A stretch of DNA of 64,000 nt, from assembly GCF_018397995.1 (NCBI RefSeq), contig NZ_BBQH01000013.1, positions 152,848 to 216,847 on the forward strand, given 5' to 3'. The position numbers and the translations under genes were made by a program. This DNA is from Rhizomonospora bruguierae (lineage in GTDB: Bacteria > Actinomycetota > Actinomycetes > Mycobacteriales > Micromonosporaceae). The notes beneath the pieces were generated by a model. The model had not been told where the DNA came from, did no database searches, and saw only the letters and a program-made list of their open reading frames with translations. Positions 42,957 through 51,846 of this stretch are shown piece by piece (position 1 is the first letter of the stretch; every line of letters starts with the position of its first letter).

Positions 42957-43630
42957 GGTGTGGTGCTCCAATCGGAGATGTGTTGAGCGCGATCGTTTGG
43001 CGGAGACTGCCGGGGCGGCTGGGGCGCTGGGAGGGTGTGGAGGTGTTCGAGCCAGCTGAGGAGTCGGGGAAGGTTGCGGTTCGGGCCGTAGGCGAGGTAG
43101 GTGCCGTCGGCGGAGTGCGCGCCGATGCTGGCGGCGTGGCGCAGCCGGCGCAGGCTGTTGACCCGCCCTACGTGCACGTGGAGGCCGAGACTGCGGGCGT
43201 GGGTGGCGAGCTGTGCGGCGGCCGGTCCGAGTTTCCACGCTGTGGACCCGCCGAGAAACAGTCCGTCGAAGAGGTTCCAGTCGATGCTGAGGTGTTCCAG
43301 TCCGTCTTGGGCGACGAGCGCGGCGGGGTAGCCGAGGGCGCGGATGCGCGGCAGGACGGGCCGGGACCGGGCCCAGGTCGCCGCCGCGTCGCCGAGGACG
43401 TCGGGCGCGGTCGCGAACGCGCACTGTCCATGGTGGACAGCGCGGGCGGTGAGCCAAGTGAGGTAGCGGTCGACGCCGGGGAAGCGGCCGGTGTAGGCGC
43501 CATTGTCGGCGATCCACGCGACACCGGCCTCGACCCGGTTCCCCGACGCCGGAGTGGCGATCATCCCGAGCCGGCCGGCGCGCATCGCCTCACGTACCGC
43601 TGGGCCGGAAGCGGTGGCGTAGTAGCGCAC
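42953..43630 (-). CDS. TGT/DpdA-like deazaguanine transglycosylase family protein
   Basis: A 225-residue TIM-barrel protein with the tRNA-guanine-transglycosylase layout: IADNGAYTGRF (Asp42, equivalent of the TGT DSGGF motif), CAFATAPDVLGD (Asp77), ALVAQDG, FDGLFLGGSTAWKLG (the GG-loop) and VHVGRVNSLRRLRHAASIGA leading to SADGT (Asp175, nucleophile position). No C-terminal zinc site is present, as in DpdA proteins that insert preQ0-type bases into DNA. The next gene upstream encodes a queuosine-precursor transporter. A DNA-modifying role for the element is inferred. Four-base overlap with the excisionase-like gene. Confidence 0.8.
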   Translation of the reverse strand: MRYYATASGPAVREAMRAGRLGMIATPASGNRVEAGVAWIADNGAYTGRFPGVDRYLTWLTARAVHHGQCAFATAPDVLGDAAATWARSRPVLPRIRALGYPAALVAQDGLEHLSIDWNLFDGLFLGGSTAWKLGPAAAQLATHARSLGLHVHVGRVNSLRRLRHAASIGAHSADGTYLAYGPNRNLPRLLSWLEHLHTLPAPQPPRQSPPNDRAQHISDWSTTP

Positions 43631-44189
43631 GGACGACGGCGAACACGGCGACGGGGACGATGGTGGCGAGGGCCTTCACCCACAGCTGTCCGGGTAGGGC
43701 TGCCCAGATCGGGAATCCGCTCAGGACGAGGAACAGCAGCGAGTCGACAGGGATGCTGGCGGCGTTGGACGCGAGCGCGGCGCGGAGCATGCCGCGCTCC
43801 CGGAGCCGTTGGTAGACGAGGAGGTCGACGAGTTCAGCGACGAGGAACGCGACGGCGGATGCCGCTGCGAGGCGGGGTCCGGCGGGTGTGGCGCTGAAGA
43901 CGGCGCCGGTGCCGATGCAGGCCAGGACGGTGGGCCGTCCGGCGGTCTGGTGTACCCAGTCGCGGGCGAGGAGGGTCAGGCCGCCGGCGGCGGTCCCGGC
44001 GGCGGCGGTGAGACCGAACCCGACCGGGATGAGCCCGTAGCGGGCGGTGAGGCTGTTGGCGGCCACGACCGTGGTGATGAACACGAGGACCGGCAGCACG
44101 GTCGCTACCAGAGTCGATCGGCGTGGACGGTCAGGGGACGACGCGGCCGTGAGTTGCGGGTGGAGTGGCTGATGGTTGCGGGCTGGCAT
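43590..44189 (-). CDS. VUT-family queuosine-precursor transporter (YhhQ-like)
   Basis: A 199-residue membrane protein with about six hydrophobic segments and the family hallmarks NSLTARYGLIPVGFGLTAAA, LLARDWVHQTAGRPTVL, AAASAVAFLVAELVDLLVYQ and LASNAASIPVDSLLFLVLSG. VUT/YhhQ proteins import preQ0 or preQ1. It precedes the TGT-like gene with a 41-base overlap, pairing uptake of a 7-deazaguanine base with its insertion into nucleic acid. Confidence 0.9.
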   Translation of the reverse strand: MPARNHQPLHPQLTAASSPDRPRRSTLVATVLPVLVFITTVVAANSLTARYGLIPVGFGLTAAAGTAAGGLTLLARDWVHQTAGRPTVLACIGTGAVFSATPAGPRLAAASAVAFLVAELVDLLVYQRLRERGMLRAALASNAASIPVDSLLFLVLSGFPIWAALPGQLWVKALATIVPVAVFAVVRALLRHRFRPSGT

Positions 44190-44916
44190 GGTTGGGTGGG
44201 CACCTTTCGAGCACGGCGGGTTGGCCCTCGCCTGAACAGGCGTGGGCTGGTGTTGATGTTTGGTCGGCGGGTCCGCGGCGCGGTTGGTCAGCGGTGTTGT
44301 CGGTGTTGTCGGTGTGGTCGAGGTCGGTGAGCCGGCGCAGGCCGGTCCGCCGCATCCGCCTGATGTCGCAGGTGATCTCGGTGCGGCGGGTGAGGTCGGC
44401 GGTCAGGCGGGTGTGGGCGTTGGCGCTGACGGTGTCGGGGTCGTCGCCGGTGACGGTGATGGCCAGCAGCGCGTCGGCGTGGATGCGGTAGATGCCGCCG
44501 ACGGGGTAGCCGGGGTGGGGGTCGGTGCGGGTGGTCCGCAGCCGGCGCAGGCTCCGGACGGCGGGATGTTCGACCGGGGCCGTGGGGGTGTCGGGGCCGG
44601 TGAGGTAGCCGTCCCGGAGGCGGCTGAGGGCGGCGATCAGGTGGGCGGTGCCGACCCGGTGGGCGTAGCGGTCGTTGGGGGCGCGGACGATGGCGGTGAC
44701 GGGTACGGCGACGCCGACGACCCACCGGTAGGGCCGGCTGTGCAGGCCGAGGCGGGCCAGGACGTCGTCGCCGTCGCGACGGGTCAACGCGCCGCGGCTG
44801 ACCAGGGCGCGGAGCTCGGCGCGGACGGCCTCGGCGGTCGGCGCCGGAACCGCCCGGTCGAGGTGCTCGGCGAGCGTGACGAACGGGCGGTGTTGCAGTG
44901 GACCGCGGGTCGGCAT
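44131..44916 (-). CDS. Conserved mobile-element protein of unknown function
   Basis: A 261-residue protein starting at an ATG preceded by GGAGG. Residues about 10-220 look like a folded domain (FVTLAEHLDRAVPAPTAEAV, SRPYRWVVGVAVPVTAIVRA, YRIHADALLAITVTGDDPDT); the tail is low complexity. I do not recognise a family. It sits inside the leftward modification operon and its end overlaps the VUT gene start. Confidence 0.6.
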   Translation of the reverse strand: MPTRGPLQHRPFVTLAEHLDRAVPAPTAEAVRAELRALVSRGALTRRDGDDVLARLGLHSRPYRWVVGVAVPVTAIVRAPNDRYAHRVGTAHLIAALSRLRDGYLTGPDTPTAPVEHPAVRSLRRLRTTRTDPHPGYPVGGIYRIHADALLAITVTGDDPDTVSANAHTRLTADLTRRTEITCDIRRMRRTGLRRLTDLDHTDNTDNTADQPRRGPADQTSTPAHACSGEGQPAVLERCPPNHASPQPSATPPATHGRVVP

Positions 44917-45026
44917 GGCAGCCTCCAGGACGGTGTTGGCAGGGGGCAGAGGCGGGCACCGGCGGGCACCGGCGGGTGCCGGTGCCGGTGCTGCAAGGCG
45001 GCGCGAGGGGGCCTCGGGACAGGGGT

Positions 45027-45581
45027 TCAGGTCGCGGCGGTGAGGACGGCGGCGAGCATGTCGGTCCACTCGACGCCGTGGACGCTGGTGTCGTCGTCGA
45101 AGGACCAGACCAGGTGGTCGAGGTCGAATCCGCTGCGGTGGCCGTCGATGACCACGAAGCTGGTCGGGGTGTGGCCGTCGCGGCAAGGGGTGATGACGAG
45201 GCTCCAGGTATCGGCGTGCAGCAGGACGGCGACCGGTCGGCCGCGCAGGTCCCGGCCGATCAGCAGCGATCCCGGCGCCGGGTCGGCGGCGAGGCGGGGT
45301 GCGTCGGCGATGATGTCGGTCACCTGCCGGATGTCGATCGCCCACATCACGTCGTAGGTGGCGCCGACACAGGGAGCGCGGCCCTGCCGGGCGGCGTTGG
45401 TGAACTCGGCCGCGATCTGGCTCGCGGTGCTGCGCCGGCCGTGCTGGTCGGCGGTCACAGCCGGTGCGACGGTGGCGGCGGCCTGCACGATGGTGACCGG
45501 GAACGGCCCGGGACGCCGCCGTCGCGGGCGACGGTCCCGCGCTGCCGGGTCGGTCTGGGTGCGGTGGGTGGTGCCGGTCAT
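45027..45581 (-). CDS. Hypothetical protein in the modification operon
   Basis: A 184-residue protein; the ATG follows AAGGAG by seven bases. Basic N-terminus (RDRRPRRRRPGP) followed by a compact domain with WAIDIRQVTDIIADAPRLAA, GSLLIGRDLRGRPVAVLLHA and FVVIDGHRSGFDLDHLVWSF. No family recognised. A perfect 17-bp inverted repeat lies about 25-60 bp upstream of its start. Confidence 0.65.
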   Translation of the reverse strand: MTGTTHRTQTDPAARDRRPRRRRPGPFPVTIVQAAATVAPAVTADQHGRRSTASQIAAEFTNAARQGRAPCVGATYDVMWAIDIRQVTDIIADAPRLAADPAPGSLLIGRDLRGRPVAVLLHADTWSLVITPCRDGHTPTSFVVIDGHRSGFDLDHLVWSFDDDTSVHGVEWTDMLAAVLTAAT

Positions 45582-45583
45582 TG

Positions 45584-46173
45584 TCAGCTCCTTCGGGGTC
45601 TGGCCGGTGGGGCCGGCACACGGGTGTGCCGGCCCCACCGGCGTGCGGTGCGGGCGGCGGGACAGGGGGACTTCCGGGGCGGTGGTGCATGGCGAGCGCT
45701 GCGGGTCGCCGGTGAGGTCGGGGCGTGCCAGCGCTGCCGGGCGATGTGGGCGGTGCCGCGGTCGGTGCGGGGACGGCTGGGACGTGACCAGCCCGGTGCG
45801 GCCGGGCGCTGCGCGACGACCTGCCAGCCGGCGGCGCGGAGACTGGCGCCGCTCTCCCCGGCCTGGGTGTAGGTGACGAGACGGCGGTAGCCGAGCGCTT
45901 TCGCCGCGGTCTAGGCCGCGGCGTAGAGCATCGAGCAGGCGTTGCGGGTGCCGTCGGTGGCGACCCGGGTGACCTCGAGGGTCAGGCCGTCGTCGAGGAG
46001 CCGGGGCGACCGGCCGGCCGACGACGGCGACGCCGACCAGGGTGTTGTCCTGGTCGGCGACGCCGATGGAGTACTTGTGCCCGGCCGGTGGCCGGTGGCC
46101 GGTGGTGGCGGTGCCAGTCGGTGTTGAACGCGCACGCCTCGGCGAACGTGACCGGCACCGTCCGCAGACTCAT
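45584..46173 (-). pseudogene. XF1762-family (GNAT-like) protein, frameshifted and with a nonsense codon
   Basis: The start MSLRTVPVTFAEACAFNTDW is intact, but the frame is lost in a GGCCGGT-repeat tract near 46080-46110; GHKYSIGVADQDNTLVGVAV continues in a second frame, and LLDDGLTLEVTRVATDG through ACSMLYAAA in a third. The last segment then meets TAG at 45911-45913 where TGG would continue as W-TAAKALGYRRLVTYTQAGE. Downstream the C-terminal half GASLRAAGWQVVAQRP is preserved. Such proteins are frequent on actinophages and integrative elements; function unknown. Confidence 0.7.
45605..45640. repeat. 17-bp perfect inverted repeat
   Basis: CGGTGGGGCCGGCACAC (45605-45621) and GTGTGCCGGCCCCACCG (45624-45640) form a very stable hairpin with a two-base loop, located 25 bp upstream of the leftward gene at 45581 and within the decayed end of the XF1762-like gene. 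It could attenuate the operon transcript or stabilise a processed RNA end. Confidence 0.55.
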
Positions 46174-47379
46174 CCCGACCCTTCTGCCGTGCCCGTCCGT
46201 CCTGCCGGTCCTGCCGGTGCTGTGTCGTGCGGGGACGGGCCGGTGCCGGTGTCGGTGGGCAGGTACGGGGCGAGCCGGGTGAGGGCCTCGTCGTGGAACG
46301 CGGCGGTGATGTCGACGCCGATGTAGGTGCGGCCGAGGTGCAGTGCGGCCATTGCGGTGGTTCCGGCGCCGGAGAACGGGTCGAGGACGGTCCCGCCGGG
46401 TGGGCACCCGGCGGCGATCGCCCGCATCGGCAGGTCGAGTGGGAATGGTGCGACGTGCGCGCCGTGGTACGGGCGGGTGGCGATCGTCCACACGTCGCCC
46501 GGGTTGCGGCCACGGGTGTGCGCGGCGGTGTGGGCGTGTCCGAGCGGCACCAGGTTGCTGCCGGCCGCTTTCGCGGCCTGCGGGCCGCCGTCGTGGTGTT
46601 TGCCGCCGTAGCGGCTGCCGCCGCGTCGGCGTGCGGTCGGGCCGATCCCGCCGGTGGCGCCTTTGCGGGCGCCGCCGAAGGTGCGGGTGCCGTCCGCGGC
46701 GTCGGGCCGGGCGAGGGGTATGCGGATCGGGTCGAGGTCGAAGTAGTACTTCGCTGAGCGGGTCAGCAGGAACAGCAGTTCGTGGCTGGCGGTCAGCCGG
46801 TCCCGGACCGATTCCGGCATCGGGTTCGGCTTCGACCAGATGATCGCGTTGCGCAGCCACCAGCCGGACCGTTGCAGCGCGAACGCGACCCGCCACGGCA
46901 CGCCGTTGAGGTTCTTCGCCGGCAGCGCGTCCGTACCCGCACCGGCGGGTGTGCCGGTGCGGGTACGGCGGTTGCCGGTGGCGTAGCTGTCCCCGAGGTT
47001 GAGCCAGACGGTGCCGGTCGGGGTGAGGACCCGCCGCACCTGCTCGAACACGGCCACGAGCCGGTCGACGTAGTCGTCGACGGCCGGTTCCAGACCGTAC
47101 TGCGGGTCGATCCACACCGCCCGGCAGCCCGGACACGAGGTTCCCGGCGTCGGTGGGGCGGGGATGTGGTGGACACACCCCGGATCGCCGCCTTCCCACC
47201 GCCCGGTGCCGTAGTCCCGCAAGTCGCCAGAACGGCGGGGACGTGACCACAGCGTCGACGCTGGCGTCGGGCATCGCGGCGAGCACCTCGCGGGCGTCGC
47301 CGAGGTACCGGACCGGCCCGGCGTGCCGGTATTCGAACCCGGTCAGCGGGTCGTCGGCAGTATCGCTTCGGGGATTCAT
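46170..47379 (-). pseudogene. Beta-class DNA N4/N6 methyltransferase, single frameshift
   Basis: The gene starts at ATG 47379 with YLGDAREVLAAMPDASVDAV and the catalytic TSPPFWRL (motif IV). One base too many near 47221 (CGACTTGCGG where CGACTGCGG is expected) shifts the frame; the rest continues as RDYGTGRWEGG, WLNLGDSY, RNAIIWSKPNPMPESV and the C-terminal SAM-binding TVLDPFSGAGTTAMAA. Motif order IV then I marks a beta-class enzyme of the restriction/modification type. All domains are present, so it is either recently inactivated, phase-variable or a sequencing artefact. A TTG at 47222 could start only an inactive fragment. Confidence 0.75.
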
Positions 47380-48762
47380 GCGGGTACCGCCCAGCGCTGC
47401 GAGTCCAGGAGCAGGCACAGCGCGGCGGCGGCCTGCTGCGGTACGACTCCGTTGCCGAGGACCCGCAGGGCGCGGGTGCGGGGCAGCCCGAGCTGTGGGT
47501 CGGTGACCCACAGCTCGGGCAGTCCCATGAGCCATTCCACGAACGGCGGGGCGAGGACGGGTTTGCCGTGCCGGCCCGGCTGCGACGGGTCCGGTACGGG
47601 CCGGCCGAGGAGGAGCTCCCAGCGGGCGACGGCGGTGGCGTACTCGCCCCACCGGCGCTCGTTGAGCTGTCCGAGTTCGGTCGGTAGTCCGGCGACGGTG
47701 GTGGTGAGGTCGACGCCGCCTTCGCCGTGTCGGCTCGCTCCGTGCCCGTCGGAGGCTCGAGGTGTTGGCAGGACACGGACGGCGGCGGATGGCAGGGTGA
47801 GGTCGCCGTGGGAACCGCGTTGTCCGGGGCAGCCCTTCACGCCGTCGGTGGCGCGTGGGGTGGGTAGGAGCCGAGCGGCGTCGGTGAGGGTCCGGCCGGC
47901 GTGCCCGATGAGCGGGACGCTGCGGCCGGCGGTGGCGTTGGCCGACGCGCGGCTGTCGGCGACGGTCGGGGTCGGGAGGAGTTGGCCACGGGCGAGGCTG
48001 TCCAGGCTCGGCCGGACTGCCGCGCCGGAGGACGGGGACTGGTTGGTGCCGTACGGGACGGCGGTCGGGGTGGGGAGCAGGTGGTGGCGGGTGCCGCCGG
48101 GTTGAATCAGGTCGGGCAGGCCGTAGGGCAGGCCGACGCCGCGGCCGTCACGGGCGCACGGCGTCGGCAGGGTGGCTGCGGTTGCGGAGGCGGTGCTGGT
48201 CGGCGGCCAGCAGGAACAGCCGGTCGCGGCGGTGCGCGGCGCCGATGTCGGATGCGCGTAGGCAAGCCCAGCGCGTGTCGTACCCGATCTCGGCCAGGTC
48301 GGCGTGGACGACGTCGAACCCTCGGCGGAGGAGGGCGGCGACATTCTCCACGAAGACGAGCGGTGGTCGAAGGTGGCGAACGGCGTCGGCGACGGCGGTC
48401 CAGACGTTGGAGTGTTCGCCGGTGATCCCGGCGCGTTTCCCGGCATTGGAGATGTCCTGGCAGGGGAACCCGGCGGTGAGGATCTCGACGGGTTCGACAC
48501 CGCTCCAGTCGACGGTGCGGATGTCACCGAGGTTGACGACGTCGGGCCAGTGGAGCTCGCAGACGGTGCGGGCGTGCGGGTCGGTTTCGGCGTACCAGGC
48601 GAGCCGGCCGCCGAGGACCCATTCCACGGCGAGGTCGAGGCCGCCGTAGCCGGTGCACAGTGACCCGATCCGCGGGCCGCCGCTGTGATGGCCGTCAGGT
48701 CCGCCGGGATCTCCGGCAGCGGTGTGCCGGCCCGGCGGTGTGCCGGTGGGGTGGGCACTCAC
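47376..48762 (-). pseudogene. C5-cytosine DNA methyltransferase, single frameshift
   Basis: The N-terminal part shows motif I RIGSLCTGYGGLDLAVEW, the catalytic PCQ loop GFPCQDISNAGKRAG, ENV in VFVENVAALLRRG and QRR-type GAAHRRDRLFLLA. The frame then ends at 48148, while the adjoining frame continues with LPTPCARDGRGVGL, repeated LLPTPxA segments, FVEWLMGLPELW and the final motif VLGNGVVPQQAAAALC. A one-base indel around 48160-48175 joins them. The LPTP-rich middle is typical of phage and mobile-element Dcm-like enzymes. Start GTG overlaps the previous gene. Confidence 0.75.
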
Positions 48763-49646
48763 GCCACCTCCCGCACCGGGGCCGGGCCGGTGGTGGAGTC
48801 GGTGGTGGTGTCGCCGGGGTGCGGGCAGGTCCACGGCCCGCACCCCGGCACATCCACGTCAGCCGCCGCCGGTCTCGGCCGCAGCACCACCTGGTCGAGC
48901 GGGACGCGTTGGCGGTGCAGGAAGAACTGCCCGCGCAGCGGATGTCCGTCGGCGTTGGCCCGCGCGGAGCCGTGCCGGATCGCGGCGTCGAACGCGACCG
49001 CGTCCGCCCACTCCGCCGGGCTGTCCGCCTTGAGGGCGGCCCAGAACCCGTCGTCGTGGAACGGGCACCCCAGACAGCTCGACTTCGGCGTGCCCGGCAG
49101 GCCGTGCCGCTCGAGGTAGGCGACACAGTCGCTGCGCCGCCACCCGAGGTCGAGCAGGGGGAAGACGTTGCGCATGTAGCCGACGTCGGCGTCCCGGGCA
49201 CGGCCGATCTCATCGACCGAGATCCCGATCGCGATGTCGGCGACGACACCGGCTGGTACCCGCCGTGGGTGCGGGTAGCCGAGCCGGCGCCGGACCTCCG
49301 CCTTGATCGGTTTGATCTTGTACTCGGAGGTGCACTGCCGTCGAGCCATACCGCGTTCGCCGTTCGGTCCGAGCGTGAACAGAGGCATGGACGCGAAGCG
49401 ATGCTTTGGGTCGATCGCGTCGGCGCGGATGTGCCCGGCCGACACCCGCACGATCGGGATGCCCGCCTCGGCGGCGATCCGCTCGATCCGGTCGAGGTGG
49501 TCGTAGACGGCGGCGGGCTCCCAACCCGTGTCGGCGAAGACCGCCGCGGTGAAGGTCGGGATCTCGCCGCGGGCGGCCAGCAGCACCGTGGCTGAACTCT
49601 GGACGCCGGCGCCGAGACTGAGATACCGGTGGGTGGATGGGCTCAT
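48759..49646 (-). CDS. PAPS-reductase-like adenine nucleotide alpha-hydrolase
   Basis: A 295-residue protein: YLSLGAGVQSSATVLLAARG is a PP-loop variant, followed by AAVFADTGWEPAAVYDHLDR and the Cys-rich parts RQCTSEYKIKPIKAEVRRR and SSCLGCPFHD, as in phage and mobile-element phosphoadenosine-phosphosulfate-reductase-like proteins. Relatives include DndC-type enzymes, but the Dnd partners are absent. In a run of DNA methyltransferase genes it may take part in nucleic-acid modification. Overlaps both neighbours by four bases. Confidence 0.82.
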   Translation of the reverse strand: MSPSTHRYLSLGAGVQSSATVLLAARGEIPTFTAAVFADTGWEPAAVYDHLDRIERIAAEAGIPIVRVSAGHIRADAIDPKHRFASMPLFTLGPNGERGMARRQCTSEYKIKPIKAEVRRRLGYPHPRRVPAGVVADIAIGISVDEIGRARDADVGYMRNVFPLLDLGWRRSDCVAYLERHGLPGTPKSSCLGCPFHDDGFWAALKADSPAEWADAVAFDAAIRHGSARANADGHPLRGQFFLHRQRVPLDQVVLRPRPAAADVDVPGCGPWTCPHPGDTTTDSTTGPAPVREVA

Positions 49647-50734
49647 CCGCGGCCCCCGGCATCGTCCTTTGTGGACGGTGTGATCGGTGCCGGCTTGGTG
49701 AAGATCAACACGTCCTCGTGGGCGATGAGGTGCATCGGCGTGCCGCCGGCGCGGGCCTTGCGCACGGACTGCAGCTGGAAGAAGCTGGGCCGGGCGACGA
49801 GCTGCCCGTCGCGGACCGCGGCGAGCAGCGCCACGCACCGTTCCGTCGGGACCAGGCCGGCGCGGATGCCGGCGCCGATGACGGCGGAGGGCAGGTCGAC
49901 GAGTTCGCCGTTCTTGCGCCAGGGGCGGGCGGTGACCACGACGGTCCCGCCGGGGCGCAGCAGTGTCGCGCAGCCGCGCAGGATCTGCGCGAACCCGTCG
50001 GTGAGGCCGGTCAGGTCGCGGTAGGCGAGGTTCCCGCGGTCGGTGCCGTCGTTGTACCGGTTGTCGCGGATGTCGAGTTCGTCGCCGGTGCGGACCAGGC
50101 CGTGGACGGTCGGCCCGTACGGCGGTGAGGTCACCACGAGGGCGACTTGCCCGATGAGGGCGGCGGGGACGAGGGACAGGATGTCGGTGGCGTCGCCGCG
50201 GATGACGCCGCCGCGGCCGGTGGCGCCCTGGGTGCGGGCGTGGCGGAGGTTGGCGTCGGCGATGTTCGACCAGCGGGGCTCGTACTCGATGCCGAGTGCG
50301 TCCCGTCCGGCGTGCGTGGCCTCGACGAGGGTGGTGCCGATCCCGGACATCGGGTCCAGGACGAGGTCGCCGGGGTTGGTGTAGGCGTCGATGGCGTGTG
50401 CGGCGATCGCCGGGAGCATCCGGGCGGGGTGCTGGACGGAGTCCGGGACGTACCGGCCGCGGCGCTGGACCGGGCCGGTCTGCTGGGCGGTCGCCCACAC
50501 CGACAGCTCCGCCAGCGCAGGGACACCTACGGCGGCCCCGTCGGCGTCGGTGCCCACGGCGGCCGTGGCGGCGCGGTGCTGAGCATCGTAGGCGCGGTGC
50601 CGGCCGACCGGACCGTTCCGGCGGGTGCCGGCGCTGCCGATGCTGCCGGTGCTGTCGGTGTGGTTGGTGAGGTTGGTGGTGCCGCGGCCGGGCTCGTCCG
50701 GGTCGGCGGCCACCGCGGTGCGGGACTCAGCCAT
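49643..50734 (-). CDS. DNA methyltransferase, N4/N6 type
   Basis: A 363-residue protein with SAM-binding motif I in NPGDLVLDPMSGIGTTLVEA before the catalytic motif IV VTSPPYGPTVHG, and C-terminal GGTVVVTARPWRKNGELVDL. Order I then IV differs from the neighbouring beta-class enzyme. The frame is intact. ATG 50734 overlaps the upstream methyltransferase-like gene by eight bases. It probably protects the element from restriction. Confidence 0.82.
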   Translation of the reverse strand: MAESRTAVAADPDEPGRGTTNLTNHTDSTGSIGSAGTRRNGPVGRHRAYDAQHRAATAAVGTDADGAAVGVPALAELSVWATAQQTGPVQRRGRYVPDSVQHPARMLPAIAAHAIDAYTNPGDLVLDPMSGIGTTLVEATHAGRDALGIEYEPRWSNIADANLRHARTQGATGRGGVIRGDATDILSLVPAALIGQVALVVTSPPYGPTVHGLVRTGDELDIRDNRYNDGTDRGNLAYRDLTGLTDGFAQILRGCATLLRPGGTVVVTARPWRKNGELVDLPSAVIGAGIRAGLVPTERCVALLAAVRDGQLVARPSFFQLQSVRKARAGGTPMHLIAHEDVLIFTKPAPITPSTKDDAGGRG

Positions 50735-51767
50735 TGGTGGCCTCCCCGCTGCGGCCGGCCCGGCGGGAACCGCCGCGGCGGCGGCCTGCCACGACCGGTG
50801 TGAAGACGAGCAGGTCGGCGTGGACCCGCAGGTGCGCGACCGTCCACTGCTCGCCGGCGTTGTCGGCGCGGGCCTTGGACAGGGCGAGGAGTTCCTCGTC
50901 GTCGAGGTGGTAGACGAACGCGTCGCCGTGCCCATCGCCGTGCCCGTCGCCGCTGGTGTCGGCGGCGACCGCGACGATGTGCTGCAGGTAGCCGAGACCG
51001 ACCTGCGCGGCGGCGGCGGCGATCGGGCTGAAGTCCTCCGGGGTCGCGGCCAGCCCGGCGGGCACGGCCACGACGAGGACGAGGCAACCGCCCGGGCGCA
51101 GCAGCTCCCGGCAGGCGGTAAGCAGCCACGCCAGCCGGATCCGGTTGGGGACCGCGTCGGGGTCCAGCGGCCAGGTCGCGACGACGAGGCTGGTCAGTCC
51201 GGCGAGGGAGACGCCGTCGGGGATCGGCACGACCGGCGGTGCGGTCGGTGGGAGGTGCGGGTCGGTGAGGTCGTCACCGAACCAGTCCGCGAGGGACACG
51301 TCCAGCTCGACGCCGTCGGCGCCGGCAGTGGTGAGGTCGGTGTCGAGCTCGTCGTCGGGCTCTGTCGTGTCCTCGTCGCCGAGGCTGCTGGTGGCGGGGC
51401 CGATGATGAGGCTGGCGACGTCGGTGAACCAGGCCCGGTGGTGCCGGCGTCCGCCGGTGCAGCTGGCGAAGGTAAGGGCGTGGTCGGCGGTGAGGTCGAC
51501 GACGGCCTCGCCGGGGCGGCTGTAGGCGGCGACGAGCCGCCGGGCCAGCCGCGCCGGGATGCTGGCGCCGTGGTCGCCGCTGGTGCGGGCGGTCCGCCAG
51601 ACGGTGATCGGGACCGGCGGGTCCCCGGCGACGACGTCGACGAGCAGCTGCTCCTGGACATCTCGGGTGCTGGGGGCGCCGGCCGTCCCGTTCGGGTCCG
51701 GGTTCGGGTTCGGGTCGGAGTTGGGGTTGGGGTTGGTGGGGTGGTGGTGCGGCGGGTGCTTGCTCAT
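50727..51767 (-). CDS. Methyltransferase-like protein, motifs degenerate
   Basis: A 346-residue protein with an Asn/Pro-rich N-terminus (NPNPNSDPNPNPDPNG) and a Rossmann-like body: SRPGEAVVDLTADHALTFAS in the motif I position and CRELLRPGGCLVLVVAVPAG in the late strand, followed by HVHADLLVF-like ending shared with the next gene. The NPPY/SPPF motif is not found, so it may be an inactive paralogue or specificity partner. First gene of the leftward operon, directly behind the central control region. Confidence 0.6.
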   Translation of the reverse strand: MSKHPPHHHPTNPNPNSDPNPNPDPNGTAGAPSTRDVQEQLLVDVVAGDPPVPITVWRTARTSGDHGASIPARLARRLVAAYSRPGEAVVDLTADHALTFASCTGGRRHHRAWFTDVASLIIGPATSSLGDEDTTEPDDELDTDLTTAGADGVELDVSLADWFGDDLTDPHLPPTAPPVVPIPDGVSLAGLTSLVVATWPLDPDAVPNRIRLAWLLTACRELLRPGGCLVLVVAVPAGLAATPEDFSPIAAAAAQVGLGYLQHIVAVAADTSGDGHGDGHGDAFVYHLDDEELLALSKARADNAGEQWTVAHLRVHADLLVFTPVVAGRRRGGSRRAGRSGEATNG

Positions 51768-51810
51768 ATGGCTGTCGGCTCCGCGCCGCGCCGGGATGCG
51801 CTGACACCCT

Positions 51811-51846
51811 CCTATCCGAGTTTGTGAGCCGTGGCGAACGCCCCCC
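51811..51846. repeat. 35-bp inverted repeat, left copy
   Basis: The segment beginning CCTATCCGAGTTTGTGAGCC is repeated in inverted orientation at 54158-54192 with one mismatch. The two copies flank the central control region and stand at the heads of the leftward modification operon and the rightward conjugation operon. Next to each copy is a GATGCGCTGACACC motif. They are probably matched promoter/operator elements for both operons. Confidence 0.7.
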
